A stretch of DNA of 64,000 nucleotides from Actinokineospora baliensis. GTDB taxonomy: Bacteria; Actinomycetota; Actinomycetes; Mycobacteriales; Pseudonocardiaceae. Of this stretch, positions 17,140 to 27,100 are shown in pieces; position 1 is the first letter of the stretch, and every line of letters starts with the position of its first letter. Under the pieces are notes generated by a model. The model saw only the letters and a program-made list of their open reading frames with translations. It was not told the DNA's origin and searched no databases. The position numbers were made by a program, and so were the translations under genes. The stretch covers positions 5,010,001 through 5,074,000 of the forward strand of contig NZ_JAFBCK010000001.1 in NCBI RefSeq assembly GCF_016907695.1, read 5' to 3'.

Positions 17140-18758
17140 AGCAGGGCCTCCGCGATGGGACCGAGAGCGAGAGCGGGGACGAAGGTCAACGCGGCGACCA
17201 GCACGATCGCCCCGGTCAACAAGGACGCGAACAGCGGGCCCGTTGTGGGCAGCGTGCCCGCTGTGACGGGGACCTTTCTCTGCTGGGCCAGCGAACCGGC
17301 CAAGCACAGCACCGCGATGATGGGGATGAAGCGGCCCAGCGCCATGCACACACCCAGCGACGCCTGGAACCAGTCGTTGGTCACGGTGATACCCGCGAAG
17401 GCGCTGCCGTTGTTGTTCGAGGCCGACGCGTAGGCGTAGAGGATCTCGGAGAGCCCGTGCGCACCGGGGTTGTTGAGGGCCGCTTGCGTGCTGGGGAGCA
17501 ACGCCGCGATACCGGCGCCGATCAGCAGTACCGTCGGCATCGCCAGAATGGAGATCGCCGCGGCGGTGACCTCGCGCCTGCCCAGCTTCTTGCCCAGGTA
17601 CTCCGGCGTGCGGCCGACCATCAAGCCCGCGAGGAACATCGTGATGATCGCCATCACCAGGATGCTGTAGAGACCAGTGCCCACACCACCAGGCGTCATT
17701 TCGCCGAACAGCATGTTCAGCAACGTCCCGCCGCCGCCCAAACCGGTAAAGCTGTCGTGCATCCCGTTCACCGCGCCGGTCGAGGTGGCCGTCGTGGTGT
17801 TGGCGAACAACGCGGTCGACGGGATGCCGAAGCGCATTTCCTTGCCCTCCAACGGACGCAGCCCGTTGGCCTCGGCGATCCAGATGACGCTGAGCATCGC
17901 CGACCACAGCACACCCATGACGCTGAGCAGGACGTACCCCTGCTTGCGGTTGCCGACCATCGTGCCGAAGGTGCGGGTCAGGGAGACCGGGATGACCAGG
18001 ATCAGGAAGATCTCGATCAGGTTCGACCAGCCGTTGGGGTTCTCGAACGGGTGCGCCGAGTTCGCGTTGAGCACCCCGCCCCCGTTGGTCCCCAACTCCT
18101 TGATCGCCTCCTGCGACGCGACCGGTGCCGTGGCCACCTGCTGTCCGTCCACAGTGACACCCTGCTTGAGACTCATGACGACACCCGTGGCGACCAGCAC
18201 GATCGCGAAGAGGCTCGCCACCGGCAGCAGGATGCGCAAGGTGCCGCGGACCAGGTCGACCCAGAAGTTGCCCAGCCGGTCGGTCTGGTTGCGCGTCAAC
18301 CCGCGTACCAGCGCGATCGCCACGGCCATGCCCACCGCGCCGGACACGAAGTTCTGCACCGTGAGCCCCGCCATCTGCACGGTGTGGCCCATGACGGACT
18401 CGGGCATGTAGGACTGCCAGTTCGTGTTCGTCACAAAGCTGACAGCGGTATTGAACGCCATCCCCGGCGAGACAGCGCCCCGACCGAAGTCGAACGGCAG
18501 AACCGACTGAACCCGTTGCAGGACATAAAGAAGAACCACCCCGACGAACGAGAACCCGATCACCGCCTGCGCATAGGTCCCCCACCGCTGCTGCGATTCA
18601 GGATCCACACGCGCAACCCGGTAGACAACCCGCTCCACCCTAGAGTGCTTGCTACTGTTGTAAACCCGAGCCATGTAGTCACCAAACGGCCGATACACCA
18701 AGGCTAAGGAAAGCAGCAACAACCCGACCTGCCCCAGACCGGCCACAGTAGACGACAT
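17136..18758 (-). CDS. kdpA: KdpA, K+-binding channel-like subunit
   Basis: 540 aa. ATG 18758 overlaps the kdpF stop as ATGA. About ten hydrophobic helices are visible. The selectivity-filter regions of the SKT family are present: [44 protein letters not shown] and [13 protein letters not shown]. KdpA selects K+ in the high-affinity uptake complex. Confidence 0.97.
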   Translation of the reverse strand: MSSTVAGLGQVGLLLLSLALVYRPFGDYMARVYNSSKHSRVERVVYRVARVDPESQQRWGTYAQAVIGFSFVGVVLLYVLQRVQSVLPFDFGRGAVSPGMAFNTAVSFVTNTNWQSYMPESVMGHTVQMAGLTVQNFVSGAVGMAVAIALVRGLTRNQTDRLGNFWVDLVRGTLRILLPVASLFAIVLVATGVVMSLKQGVTVDGQQVATAPVASQEAIKELGTNGGGVLNANSAHPFENPNGWSNLIEIFLILVIPVSLTRTFGTMVGNRKQGYVLLSVMGVLWSAMLSVIWIAEANGLRPLEGKEMRFGIPSTALFANTTTATSTGAVNGMHDSFTGLGGGGTLLNMLFGEMTPGGVGTGLYSILVMAIITMFLAGLMVGRTPEYLGKKLGRREVTAAAISILAMPTVLLIGAGIAALLPSTQAALNNPGAHGLSEILYAYASASNNNGSAFAGITVTNDWFQASLGVCMALGRFIPIIAVLCLAGSLAQQRKVPVTAGTLPTTGPLFASLLTGAIVLVAALTFVPALALGPIAEALL

Positions 18759-18859
18759 CAAAACTTCTCCGGCCTAATCAACGCCACGACCAAATACCCA
18801 ACCAACACCAACGCCAACACCCCACCCACAACGTTGGCCAAAACCCCCGTCCCACTCAC
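18758..18859 (-). CDS. kdpF: KdpF small membrane subunit
   Basis: 33 aa from GTG 18859. One transmembrane helix (VVGGVLALVLVGYLVVALI) and the ending RPEKF, the hallmark of KdpF. The start overlaps the stop of the small upstream peptide gene as GTGA, and its own stop overlaps kdpA as ATGA. KdpF is a stabilising peptide of the complex. Confidence 0.9.
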   Translation of the reverse strand: MSGTGVLANVVGGVLALVLVGYLVVALIRPEKF

Positions 18860-18939
18860 AACCGCCCCAACCCCCGCACCGTCAGCGCCAGCAGGAGGAA
18901 CACGCCTATCAGCAGCACCGCGTACCCAAGATCCGCCAC
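18856..18939 (-). CDS. Small single-helix membrane peptide upstream of kdpF
   Basis: 27 aa from GTG 18939, with GGGAG six bases before the start. The peptide is one hydrophobic helix (YAVLLIGVFLLLALTVRGL) with a short N-terminus and ending GLGRL. It overlaps kdpF by four bases (GTGA), so it is the first cistron of the operon. Similar unnamed peptides precede kdpF in other actinobacterial kdp operons as far as I recall; it may be an additional subunit or a translational leader for kdpF. Confidence 0.65.
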   Translation of the reverse strand: MADLGYAVLLIGVFLLLALTVRGLGRL

Positions 18940-19020
18940 AGCCCACTCCCTTCCACCAAGCGACCCACCGCGGATCGCAACGCCGGAAGAGTGCACGCCA
19001 AACCCCCCGATCCACCGCCC

Positions 19021-19077
19021 CCTTGACGCGTCCTTGACACCCCTGACCGGGACCTTTACGCGTTGTTGACACCCCTG
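19021..19077 (-). repeat. Pair of 25-bp direct repeats upstream of the kdp operon
   Basis: Bases 19021-19045 and 19053-19077 match at 22 of 25 positions, each containing ACGCGT and TTGACACCCCTG (plus-strand reading). The 32-bp period is about three helical turns, so both copies would face the same side of DNA. The location, 80-140 bases before the first start of the kdp operon, suits a binding site for KdpE or another activator. Confidence 0.5.
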
Positions 19078-19620
19078 CGACCCACGTCTCGTCGCGGCAC
19101 CCGACAGGGGGGCGGCTGGAAGACTCACTGGACGTGATCAGCTGCGGGCAGCCTTACCACGCAGTCACACTCCTGCACGCAAGCTGAACGGCGATCAGGT
19201 TGACGACCTGATGAAACCAGTGACCCCTACCGTGTCAATGTCATATAGACCCCCGCTGACCAGCGAATATGGCAAGCCCTCCCTGTTCAGGAGCCTGCTT
19301 GTGCCCCGTAGGTGCAAGTTGCATCCCGTTGTCTCTCGTTCTGAGCGCCACCGAAACGCCACATGATCTGAGTTGCAATCAGGCATGGACGGCAGCAAGA
19401 TGGCGCAACTCCATGCAGCCAGGTCCAGTCCGCCGCTGGCGTTGAGCGTTCCTGCCAAGCTCCGCCCGCAAGGCCATGGTCGTACCCAGACACACGTGAG
19501 CTGCACACTTAACCGCGGACGTTCAGGGCCATCCCAGGCTGCCGTCAACAATGGCCGACGTCAACACGAAGCACCGTCGCACAGGCAGATGCGTGCACTG
19601 TCGTAGGTGTCTGCAACCCT
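19078..19620. other. Non-coding stretch upstream of kdp
   Basis: About 540 bases without a convincing gene; the ORFs on the minus strand (such as 19195-19551) have Cys/Trp/Arg-rich, low-complexity composition and no ribosome site. A perfect 7-bp inverted repeat with a 5-bp spacer (ATCAGGT, 19194-19200; ACCTGAT, 19206-19212) is the only other structure I see. GC content looks lower from here to about 22.5 kb than in the flanks. Confidence 0.5.
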
Positions 19621-19626
19621 GTGCGG

Positions 19627-20829
19627 ATGACGGTGGAGACGCTCTTCAGCGGCGGTCATCTCGATGCTCACCTGGTTGATCTTCAGCGTGACATCACCCA
19701 GCACCTCAACGCCCAAGGATGCGAGTCCATGCTGGTCACCCCCGAACCTGAGACGGTGGCACGCTTGGCCGCGCTGGTGTCATTGAAGTGTCCTCGGCTG
19801 GACCGCGACGGCGCCCGACTGCTGCCGGTCAGCGAAGAGCCAAGGCGCTATCACGAGTTCGGCGAGATGCAGGAGCGACGCGTAGCCGTATACACCCTGG
19901 CTGTCCCGATCGCTGGCGACGGCGACGTCCTGCGCCTCAGGCCAAGTCATGAAATCTCCCCACGTCCGCGAGGCTGGATCGGCCCCAGCGAGCTTCGCCT
20001 GTTCAGCGATGGAGATCGACCGGCCGAGCAGATTCGCGCGGACTTCGACCGCGCACTGGACGAAGTCCAGCAGTGCCTGGATTGGGTCCAGGTCGACATC
20101 GATCGCCATGAGCACTGGTTGAAGACCGAGTTGCCCCGACTGGTGGCCGCCAGACGCGCCAAACTGCTGAGGGATCGCGACGTGCAGGCGACGATCGGAT
20201 TCCCTCTCCTGAGGCGGGACGACGCCGACCGGTACGCCGTCCCCATTCGTCAACAAACGATCAGCCTCGCACAACCTTCATCACAACCGGCTTCACGGGA
20301 GCCGTTCTTGGACAGCAGCCACTACGAAGCTGCGCTGGACGTCCTACGGAGTGCCCGCAACGCTCTTGAACGAACGCCATCGGTCGCCGCGGGGCTTGGA
20401 GAGGAGCAGATCCGCGACCTTATATTGATCTTTCTGAACGCACAGTTCAAGGGTGCCGCAGCAGGTGAGGTGTTCAATCGACGCGGTAAGACCGATATTT
20501 TGATTCGTGTCGATGACGGGAATGTCTTCGTCGGCGAGTGCAAGTTCTGGGATGGCTCGAAGAAGTTCACCGAAGCCATCGACCAACTGCTCGGCAATCT
20601 CGTCTGGCGCGATACTAAGGCTGCCCTGCTGCTCTTCATCCGAGCCGCTGACGTCACGCAGGTGACGACAAAGGCTATCGAGGCCGTTCAATCCCATACG
20701 AACTACAAGCGACGCGGCAAGGTCAGCGATGACGAGCGAACTGACTTCATCCTGCACGCGACGGGAGACCCCGAGCGCGAAGTTCAACTTGCTCTGATGC
20801 CTTTTCTGATCCCCAGGAAAGACTCGTGA
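19627..20829 (+). CDS. PD-(D/E)XK nuclease-like protein of unknown role
   Basis: 400 aa from ATG 19627 (GTG 19621 is an alternative). The C-terminal part (about residues 240-395) has a restriction-endonuclease-like core. A helix DLILIFLNAQFKG is followed by GEVFNRRGKTDILI, with the metal-binding Asp, and about 12 residues later GECKFW, the ExK half. KKFTEAIDQLLGNL and a strand follow, as in Mrr/HJR-type folds. The N-terminal half is helical and unrecognised. There is no helicase or methylase next to it. The reverse-strand AlbA_2 gene ends 40 bases away. Codon use includes ATA and TTG/CTT more often than the flanking genes, suggesting horizontal acquisition. A role in defence is inference. Confidence 0.7.
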   Translation: MTVETLFSGGHLDAHLVDLQRDITQHLNAQGCESMLVTPEPETVARLAALVSLKCPRLDRDGARLLPVSEEPRRYHEFGEMQERRVAVYTLAVPIAGDGDVLRLRPSHEISPRPRGWIGPSELRLFSDGDRPAEQIRADFDRALDEVQQCLDWVQVDIDRHEHWLKTELPRLVAARRAKLLRDRDVQATIGFPLLRRDDADRYAVPIRQQTISLAQPSSQPASREPFLDSSHYEAALDVLRSARNALERTPSVAAGLGEEQIRDLILIFLNAQFKGAAAGEVFNRRGKTDILIRVDDGNVFVGECKFWDGSKKFTEAIDQLLGNLVWRDTKAALLLFIRAADVTQVTTKAIEAVQSHTNYKRRGKVSDDERTDFILHATGDPEREVQLALMPFLIPRKDS

Positions 20830-20869
20830 GGCAGCAGCCCATCTCCATACGGATCGGGCAACTCCTGGC

Positions 20870-22123
20870 TTAACAGGAAGGAGGCGAGTGCCGGGCGGCC
20901 ACGCCCAAGGCCCGCAGTAGAGGTGCGATGAGTTTGTCGGCAACTGCGGCTGGGGTGGTGACGAGTTGGTCGGTGGTGGCCGCAGTGACCCGTTCGTACT
21001 GATCTCGGGTGTAGGGATGACCTGGGTAGCCGAGTCCGCTATGCAGGTCGTTCCATGGGCGGACGCCGCGTAGCCGGTTCATGTGGATAGCCAGGTGCCA
21101 TTGCCCCTGGTAGGCGGCATGTCGGTCGGCGAGTTCGCCAGTGAGGCCGACGAAGGAGCGGGTAAGGCCGACCAGCATGGCCGGGAACACGACCGGCGAA
21201 GGGGCTTCATCGGTGTGGAACTGGGAACCCAGGACGTCGGTTCCTCGGCCGCAAGTGAGTCGGAGGCCGCCGTCCTCGCGGACTAGCAAGTCGATCGCCG
21301 AGTTCTCCCCCACGCTGTATTCGTGGCTGAGGGTGGTGAAGGCGTGTCCGTCGGCTCGCCTGATCCGGTTGGGCAGGTTCCGCAGGTCGGGCTCGAACCC
21401 GTCGCCCCCGCGAGCCTTGCGGATCTGGTCGAGGGCTTGGTTGATGACTTGTGGTGCGTCTCCACGGCCGAGGAAGTCGACCATGATCTCGTCGGGTCCG
21501 GCGGCCGGTTGAGCGTAGAGGTAGATGTGGCTGTTGACCCTGCGATCCTCGGGTAGGGGGTCGTCGTCGATCATCAGCCGCAGGTCGGTGAGGACGTCGC
21601 GTTGAGTTCGTGCGCGGTCGGCGAGGATGGCGCGGACCTGTTCGTCGCTGAGTCGGATGTTGGCGCGGTCACCGCGGCCGTAGTACACGTGCTCCACCAT
21701 GTGCGGCGCGAGGGGGCTGGGCGGGATGTGTACGAGCAGGCACCCATGTCCGAGACCGTCCGGATCGGGGATCTCGACACTGCGGACGGTCAAGCGCGGG
21801 TGGATCTTGTCGCGCGCGATCTGGTCGACGCGGTCGGCCAGGCCCGCCAGGTCAACCCCGAGCACCCTGCCCGCGTGACTGTTGTGGTCCTCGATGCCGA
21901 TCACGAGCAGACCCCCGTCAACAGCCAAGGACGCGAGGTCCTTCGCGAGATCGGTGTTGATCGTGGGTTTGCCGCTGGGCAGCTCTTGCTTCAAGTCGAC
22001 CCAGTGCGACTCGTCGAGCAGACCGCCAGCGGCGGCTTCGACGACGCTGGCCCATCCGGCCGGCGCCCAGCGTCCCTTGTCTGCTCCCAGGTAGGCAACG
22101 CTTCGCAGAGGTTCGGCCACCAA
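20870..22123 (-). CDS. AlbA_2 (Schlafen-type) DNA-binding domain protein
   Basis: 417 aa from TTG 22123, or GTG 22120; an in-frame stop lies just upstream. Residues about 33-150 match the divergent AlbA_2 domain: ESHWVDLKQEL, then TDLAKDLASLAVDGGLLVIGIED, then RVLGVD and a segment on the ease of ligand binding. These proteins often act as putative transcriptional regulators or in phage-defence loci. The C-terminal about 260 residues are not recognised. Convergent with the PD-(D/E)XK gene, the two stops being about 40 bases apart. Confidence 0.75.
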   Translation of the reverse strand: MVAEPLRSVAYLGADKGRWAPAGWASVVEAAAGGLLDESHWVDLKQELPSGKPTINTDLAKDLASLAVDGGLLVIGIEDHNSHAGRVLGVDLAGLADRVDQIARDKIHPRLTVRSVEIPDPDGLGHGCLLVHIPPSPLAPHMVEHVYYGRGDRANIRLSDEQVRAILADRARTQRDVLTDLRLMIDDDPLPEDRRVNSHIYLYAQPAAGPDEIMVDFLGRGDAPQVINQALDQIRKARGGDGFEPDLRNLPNRIRRADGHAFTTLSHEYSVGENSAIDLLVREDGGLRLTCGRGTDVLGSQFHTDEAPSPVVFPAMLVGLTRSFVGLTGELADRHAAYQGQWHLAIHMNRLRGVRPWNDLHSGLGYPGHPYTRDQYERVTAATTDQLVTTPAAVADKLIAPLLRALGVAARHSPPSC

Positions 22124-22148
22124 GAGGTTCTACCATTGGTCGATCGGG

Positions 22149-22589
22149 CTAGAGAGGCGACACGTCGGTACGTACTGGTTCACGCATCCTGTTGAGGGCT
22201 TCTGCCTCAGCAAGGAAGAACGCAGCGCAGTCTGCGATTGCACGTCGCTGGCCCTCGTCCTGAGCACGTGCCCAGTACCCAGCGAACGCGGTGGCGCCGT
22301 CGAGGATGGTCAGGCAGGTCCGGCCTGCAGCCTCGAAGTGGTCACCAAGCCGCCCGGCGGTCCCCAGGTACTGCCCGGCGCCATCGCCCTCGTCGTCGGG
22401 GCGAAGATAGTTACCGGCGTGGGCCCGGTTCAGCCTGCTGACCGTGGTGGCCCATCGCACGAAGGGTCTACCTACCGCTCGGGCAATCCTCCGAGCAGAG
22501 CACCCTCCTCTTGCGTTGGCGATCTTGGTACACCTGTTCGTATTCGTTGACGACAGCGTGTAGCGGAGGACGCCGATGCCTCGAACCAA
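22149..22589 (-). CDS. Hypothetical protein upstream of the AlbA_2 gene
   Basis: Open frame of 146 codons, ending 26 bases before the AlbA_2 start and on the same strand. The C-terminal half (from about residue 70: AGQYLGTAGRLGDHFEAAGR, later AFFLAEAEALNRMREP) has the composition of a real helical protein. The N-terminal half is Arg/Cys-rich and less convincing, and it overlaps the start of the NucA/NucB gene. A shorter product starting near 22455 is possible. I do not recognise a family. Confidence 0.4.
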   Translation of the reverse strand: MVRGIGVLRYTLSSTNTNRCTKIANARGGCSARRIARAVGRPFVRWATTVSRLNRAHAGNYLRPDDEGDGAGQYLGTAGRLGDHFEAAGRTCLTILDGATAFAGYWARAQDEGQRRAIADCAAFFLAEAEALNRMREPVRTDVSPL

Positions 22590-23205
22590 GTCCAGGTTGT
22601 TCCTCTCCGTCTTGGTCGTCGTGGGTGCTGTGGCCTACTTCGGTCCGACCGAGGTGCTGGAGGCCGTGACCGGCCTCGTCGGGAACGATGATCCGGTGCT
22701 CATCGAGCAGAACGGGCGCCAGCTCCTGGTCGGTGGTGACGGGGAGTCCAAGGCCAGGAAGTGCACCGTTGAGGTCGCGTTGACCAGGCGCGTCTGTGGA
22801 GATGTGAAGGTAGTGGTGATCGACGCGGGGAAGATGCCGTTCATTGCTCGCAACATCCAACTGGCGTGGGGTGGAGGTCACCCTTCGATCCTGACCCGGA
22901 ACTCCGCCAAGCAGGGCGCCAACCGGGCTGCGGCCTGTGGTTCCTTCGTGCCGAAGTACGGCGGGAGTTGCGACGAGTATGCCTTCGCGACCACCGACGA
23001 GGGTGGTTCCGGCGCCCGGACCGAGGAGGTTCCCTTGCGGGAGCAGCGGTGTCAGGGCGGTGCGATCAGTGCCGGGTACGCCAAGGCCAAGATCGGCCAA
23101 GGGGACAGTTTCCTGGTGGTCATCGCCACCCCGACCGCGGTCGCGGCGACCGCCTACACCGGAGCCGACGAGGCTCAGGAGCAGGTGGAACAATGCGCGC
23201 TGTGA
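22576..23205 (+). CDS. Exported NucA/NucB-type nuclease
   Basis: 209 aa. ATG 22576 has a strong site CGGAGGA six bases upstream. Residues 7-24 form a signal peptide or anchor (LFLSVLVVVGAVAYFG). The C-terminal half carries the hallmark of DNase_NucA_NucB: HPSILTRN, an Asn-Arg-x-Ala-x-Cys segment (NRAAACG) and SCDEYAFATTDEGG, matching the family pattern CDEYPFAST.EGG with the catalytic Asp/Glu. Cys residues at several positions fit extracellular disulfides. The next gene overlaps its 3' end. Family members are secreted sporulation or competence DNases and toxin domains. Confidence 0.85.
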   Translation: MPRTKSRLFLSVLVVVGAVAYFGPTEVLEAVTGLVGNDDPVLIEQNGRQLLVGGDGESKARKCTVEVALTRRVCGDVKVVVIDAGKMPFIARNIQLAWGGGHPSILTRNSAKQGANRAAACGSFVPKYGGSCDEYAFATTDEGGSGARTEEVPLREQRCQGGAISAGYAKAKIGQGDSFLVVIATPTAVAATAYTGADEAQEQVEQCAL

Positions 23206-23753
23206 ACCGCTACACCTGGGCCGACACCGCCTTCGACCTGGCCTGGACCCTCGCGGTCATCACCGACCGACCCGAGCGCGACGTGCTCGCCGCCTACGGT
23301 GTGCGCGACGACGAACAGCCCGTCGACATGGTGTTCCAGGCGGCGCTGGACGAGCGCAACGAGCACTTCGACGACTACGGCTTGGTCCAACTCGCCCGCC
23401 GCGGGGGGCACCTGCTGGTCATCGAACCCAACGGGTGGGTCGGCAACGGCCCGGAACTCGCCCGGGCGTTGTCGCAGCCCCGTGGGCTGTTCGTGTCGGT
23501 CTACTGGAGCGCCAACGGTGACTTGCAGATCGTCCAGGCCCGGGACGGGCAGCTCACCGCCCGGTTCGACCCCACGTTCATCGGCCAACCGGCCGGTGCG
23601 GGCGACATGCTGCCCGGCTGGTGTGAACCCGAGGACTTCCCCCTCGACCATCTCAAATCCGCTAGCCTCGCCGTTGCGGAACGCGTCACTGGGGTGGCCT
23701 TCGAGGAGTCGTGGCTGACGGAACCGCTGCCGACCTACCGCCTCCTGACCTAG
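23193..23753 (+). CDS. DUF6461 family protein, possible immunity partner
   Basis: 186 aa from ATG 23193, overlapping the nuclease gene by 13 bases; GTG 23202 would give a classic GTGA overlap instead. The N-terminus YTWADTAFDLAWTLAVITD and the segment VLAAYGV match DUF6461, a cytosolic alpha/beta family common in actinobacteria and often seen near polymorphic toxins. The central HLLVIEPNGWVGN and later FVSVYWSANGD are also typical. The tight coupling to an exported nuclease suggests it could protect the producer, but immunity function is inference. Confidence 0.75.
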   Translation: MRAVNRYTWADTAFDLAWTLAVITDRPERDVLAAYGVRDDEQPVDMVFQAALDERNEHFDDYGLVQLARRGGHLLVIEPNGWVGNGPELARALSQPRGLFVSVYWSANGDLQIVQARDGQLTARFDPTFIGQPAGAGDMLPGWCEPEDFPLDHLKSASLAVAERVTGVAFEESWLTEPLPTYRLLT

Positions 23754-24182
23754 CCAGTCGCCGCAACCCGCCCAGTACTCCCGTGGAACACTCCAAGCGC
23801 AGCACGCAGGCCGGGGCGTCCAGTTGGAGGGCGATCTGCTCGTCTGGGGTGGCCACCTCTTCGACGCCAAGCAGCGTTTGCGTGCCTGAACCGCAGTGTT
23901 CGGCCGCCTCGGCGGCCCACGCGTCACCGCGGGGCCGCTCACGTATGGCATCGACACGCTCGCATCCTCGGCTTCAGTGCAAGCCACGAGGGTCCTAGTA
24001 GACCACCAGTACGTCCCTGGTTTCCCTTGGTCTGGGTCCGCGGCGGCGGCGAACGTTCGGTTCGGGGATGGCTCAGAAGGTCTGGTTGTGCCGATGCGGG
24101 TCGTCTGGGTGGTCGGTCGGAAGGTTCTGGGCGGGCGGGGGGTTGGTGAAGATCAACGGGTGACCGGACTGGGGGGCGGGGA
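23754..24182. other. Intergenic region before the SARP regulator
   Basis: About 430 bases. A minus-strand stretch (about 23770-23880) reads LLGVEEVATPDEQIALQLDA and resembles part of a GntR/UTRA effector domain, so it may be a gene fragment. A 10-bp palindrome CGAACGTTCG lies at 24050-24059, 124 bases before the regulator start, and could be an operator. No intact gene is seen. Confidence 0.3.
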
Positions 24183-27100
24183 ATGGCTGGGAACAGCGAG
24201 GTGCGCGTTCTGGGACCGGTGGAGGTTCTGGTCGACGGGGTCGTGGTGGGGGTGGGGGCGGGGAAGCTGCGGGCGCTGGTCGGGGCGTTGGCGGTGCGGG
24301 CGGGGGAGTCGGTGTCCACTGGGGAGTTGGTGGGGTGGTTGTGGGGTGATGACGCGCCGGGGAGGCCGCGGCATACGGTGCAGATCTATGTGATGCGGCT
24401 GCGGAGGGTGCTGGGGGCCGAGGCGATCGAGACGACCGCGGACGGGTATCGGTTGGCGGTGGGGGTGGATCTGGTTCGGTTCGAGCGGCTGCTGGAGCGG
24501 GCGAGGTCCGCGGAGCCCGCCGAGGAGGCTGAGCTGCTGCGGGCCGCGGAGGCATTGTGGCGGGGGGAGCCGTTGGCGGACGTTGAGATCGAGGTGGTGC
24601 GGGAACGTGTAGTGCCGCGGTTGTGGGAGCTGCGGCTGGGGGCGGTGGAGCGGCGGGTCGAGTTGGACCTCGTGGCGGGGCGGCACGAGGTGATCGGGGA
24701 ACTCAGGGCGCTGACCGCGGAGCACCCGTTGCGGGAACGGCTGTGGGCACTGCTCGTGCGGGCGTTGTCGCTGGCCGGGCGCGCGGGGGAGGCGATGGCG
24801 GCTTACCACCTGGTCCGGGCGGTGCTCGCCGACCAGTTGGGCGTGGACCCCGGTCCTGAGCTGCGGCAGCTGTTCCAGGACCTGCTGGACGGACCGCCCG
24901 CGCCGACCGCCGCCACTCCCGTCGAGCTGCCGCCCGACCTGCCGGACTTCGTGGGGCGCGATGACCTGCTCGACCAGGTCGCCGAGTTGCTCACGCCACG
25001 GGGCACCGCGATGCCGATCGTGGCCGTCGTGGGTCCGCCCGGGGTGGGCAAGACGGCCTTGGCGGTGCACCTGGCGCACCGGCTGCACGAACGGTTCCCG
25101 GACGGACGGCTGTTGCTGAACCTGCACGGCTACTCGACCCGACCGTCCACAACGGCCGAACAGGCGCTCGCGCACCTGCTCAGGACCCTCGGCGTGGCAC
25201 CGGAACGCGTCCCGCTGGAGGTCGACGCGCAGTCGAACCTGCTGCGGGCCCTGTTGGCGGACAGGCGAGCACTGCTGGTGCTGGACAACGCTTCGGGTGC
25301 CGAGCAGGTCCGGTCGTTGCTGCCGTCTGGTCCCGGGTGCGCGGTGCTGATCACCAGCCGCGACGAGATGCGCGGGTTGGCCGTGACGCACGGGGCGCGC
25401 AAGGTGTCGGTCGGTGTGCTGACCGGCACCGAGGCGCGGCGGTTGCTGACCGAGGTGCTCGGCGCGGCGGTGGCGGCGGAGCCGGACGCGGCGACCATGC
25501 TGATCGAGGCGTGCGGGGCGCTGCCGCTGGCCCTGCGGATCGCCGCGGCCAACGTCGAGGGCAGCATCGATTCCTACGTGCGGGAACTGACCAGGCGCGA
25601 CCGGCTGCGGGCGCTCACGGTCATCGGGGACGTCGCGGTGAGCTCCGCGTTCGACCTGTCCTATGCGGCACTGACCCCCGAGGCGCGACGGCTGTTCCGC
25701 CAGTGCGGGTTGTCGCCGACACCGGACGTCACCGCCGAGAGTGCGGCCGTGCTCGCCGGGATCGATGAGGACGAGGCTGCGGGCCTGTTGCGGGTGCTCG
25801 CCACGAGTCACCTGATCGAGCAGACGTTGCCTGGCCGCTTCCAGTTGCACGACCTGCTGCGCCTGTACGCAGTGGAACGCGCCAAGGTCGAGGACTCCGC
25901 GGGCGACCGCGAGGACGTGGTGCGGCGGTTGCTGACCTGGTACGTCGGGGTCGCCAACCACGCCGCGGACGTGCTCTACCCGGAGATGACCAGGCTGGCC
26001 GCGCCGCGCGTGACCGGGGCGTTCACCGACAACGGGTCCGCACTGTCCTGGTTGGACGGTGAGCGGCTCAACATCGCCGCCGTCGTGTGCCACGTGACCA
26101 CTAATGGCCCGCACCAACCCGCGTGGCTGCTGGCCGACGCGCTGCGCGGGTACTTCCGGGGCCAATCAGACACAACGTCGTGGCGGGCGTCGGCGCGGGC
26201 GGGGTTGAAGGCGGCGACAGTGGCCGGTGACGACGAGGCCGTGGTCGCGATGCGGTTGAGCCTGGGTGCGATGCACGCCAGCCTCGGTGACCACACCAGC
26301 GCCGTCGAGCACTACGACGAGGCGTTGGCGTTGGCGGAGGAGATCGGGTCGGACCGGCTGGTGTCCGCGGTGCTCAACAACCTGGCCTGCACCTTGCAGG
26401 ACCAGGGCGCGCTGGACGAGGCGGTCGACCGCTACGAGCGCGCCATCGTGCTGCAGCGGGCTTCGGGCACGGAGGCGAGGGCGGCGACGATGATGGTCAA
26501 CCTCGGGTCGGCGTACTGGGAACTCGGCAGGCTCGGCGAGGCGCGGGGGATGTTCGAGGAGGCGCTGGTGGTGTCGCGCCGCACCGGGTCGCGGCGGGCG
26601 GAGGCCGAGGTGCTCGACAGCCTGGCCGGGGTCCACCTCGACCGGGGCGACACGGACCGGGCCATCGAGCACGCGGGCCGGGCGCTGCGGCTGGCCGAGT
26701 CGACCGGCCATCCCCGGCAGGTGGCGCAGGCGCACAACACGCTCGGCGCGGCCACGCTGCGCGCCGGGTCACCGGACAAGGCGGTCGAACACCACACGCT
26801 GGCCCTGGCCAAGGCCCGCGACCTGGGGTTCCGCCGGGCGCAGGTGGGCGCGCTGATCGGCCTCGCCGATGCCCACCGCGCGGCCGGGCGCCCGGCGGAA
26901 GCCGTGGAGCCGGGGCGGGAGGCGCTGGCGCTGACGGACGGGGTGGGCTTCCGGGGCCACCGGGGACTGGCCCTCGTGGCGCTGGGGCGCACCTTCCTCG
27001 ACCTCGGCGACCAGGACCTCGCCGGGCGGCACGCGCGGCGGGCCCTGGAGGTCGACCGCGAGACCGGGCACCGGCTCGGGCAGGCGCGTGCGCTGCGGTT

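Noticed and set aside
19195..19551. 118-codon minus-strand ORF upstream of kdp
   Set aside because: No ribosome site, unusual Cys/Trp/Arg composition, no family; treated as non-coding.
23770..23880. UTRA/GntR-like fragment on the minus strand
   Set aside because: Only about 35 residues of weak similarity by eye; not enough to call a pseudogene.
24153..26165. 670-codon minus-strand ORF opposite the SARP gene
   Set aside because: Gln/Arg/His/Pro-rich antisense shadow with no domain.
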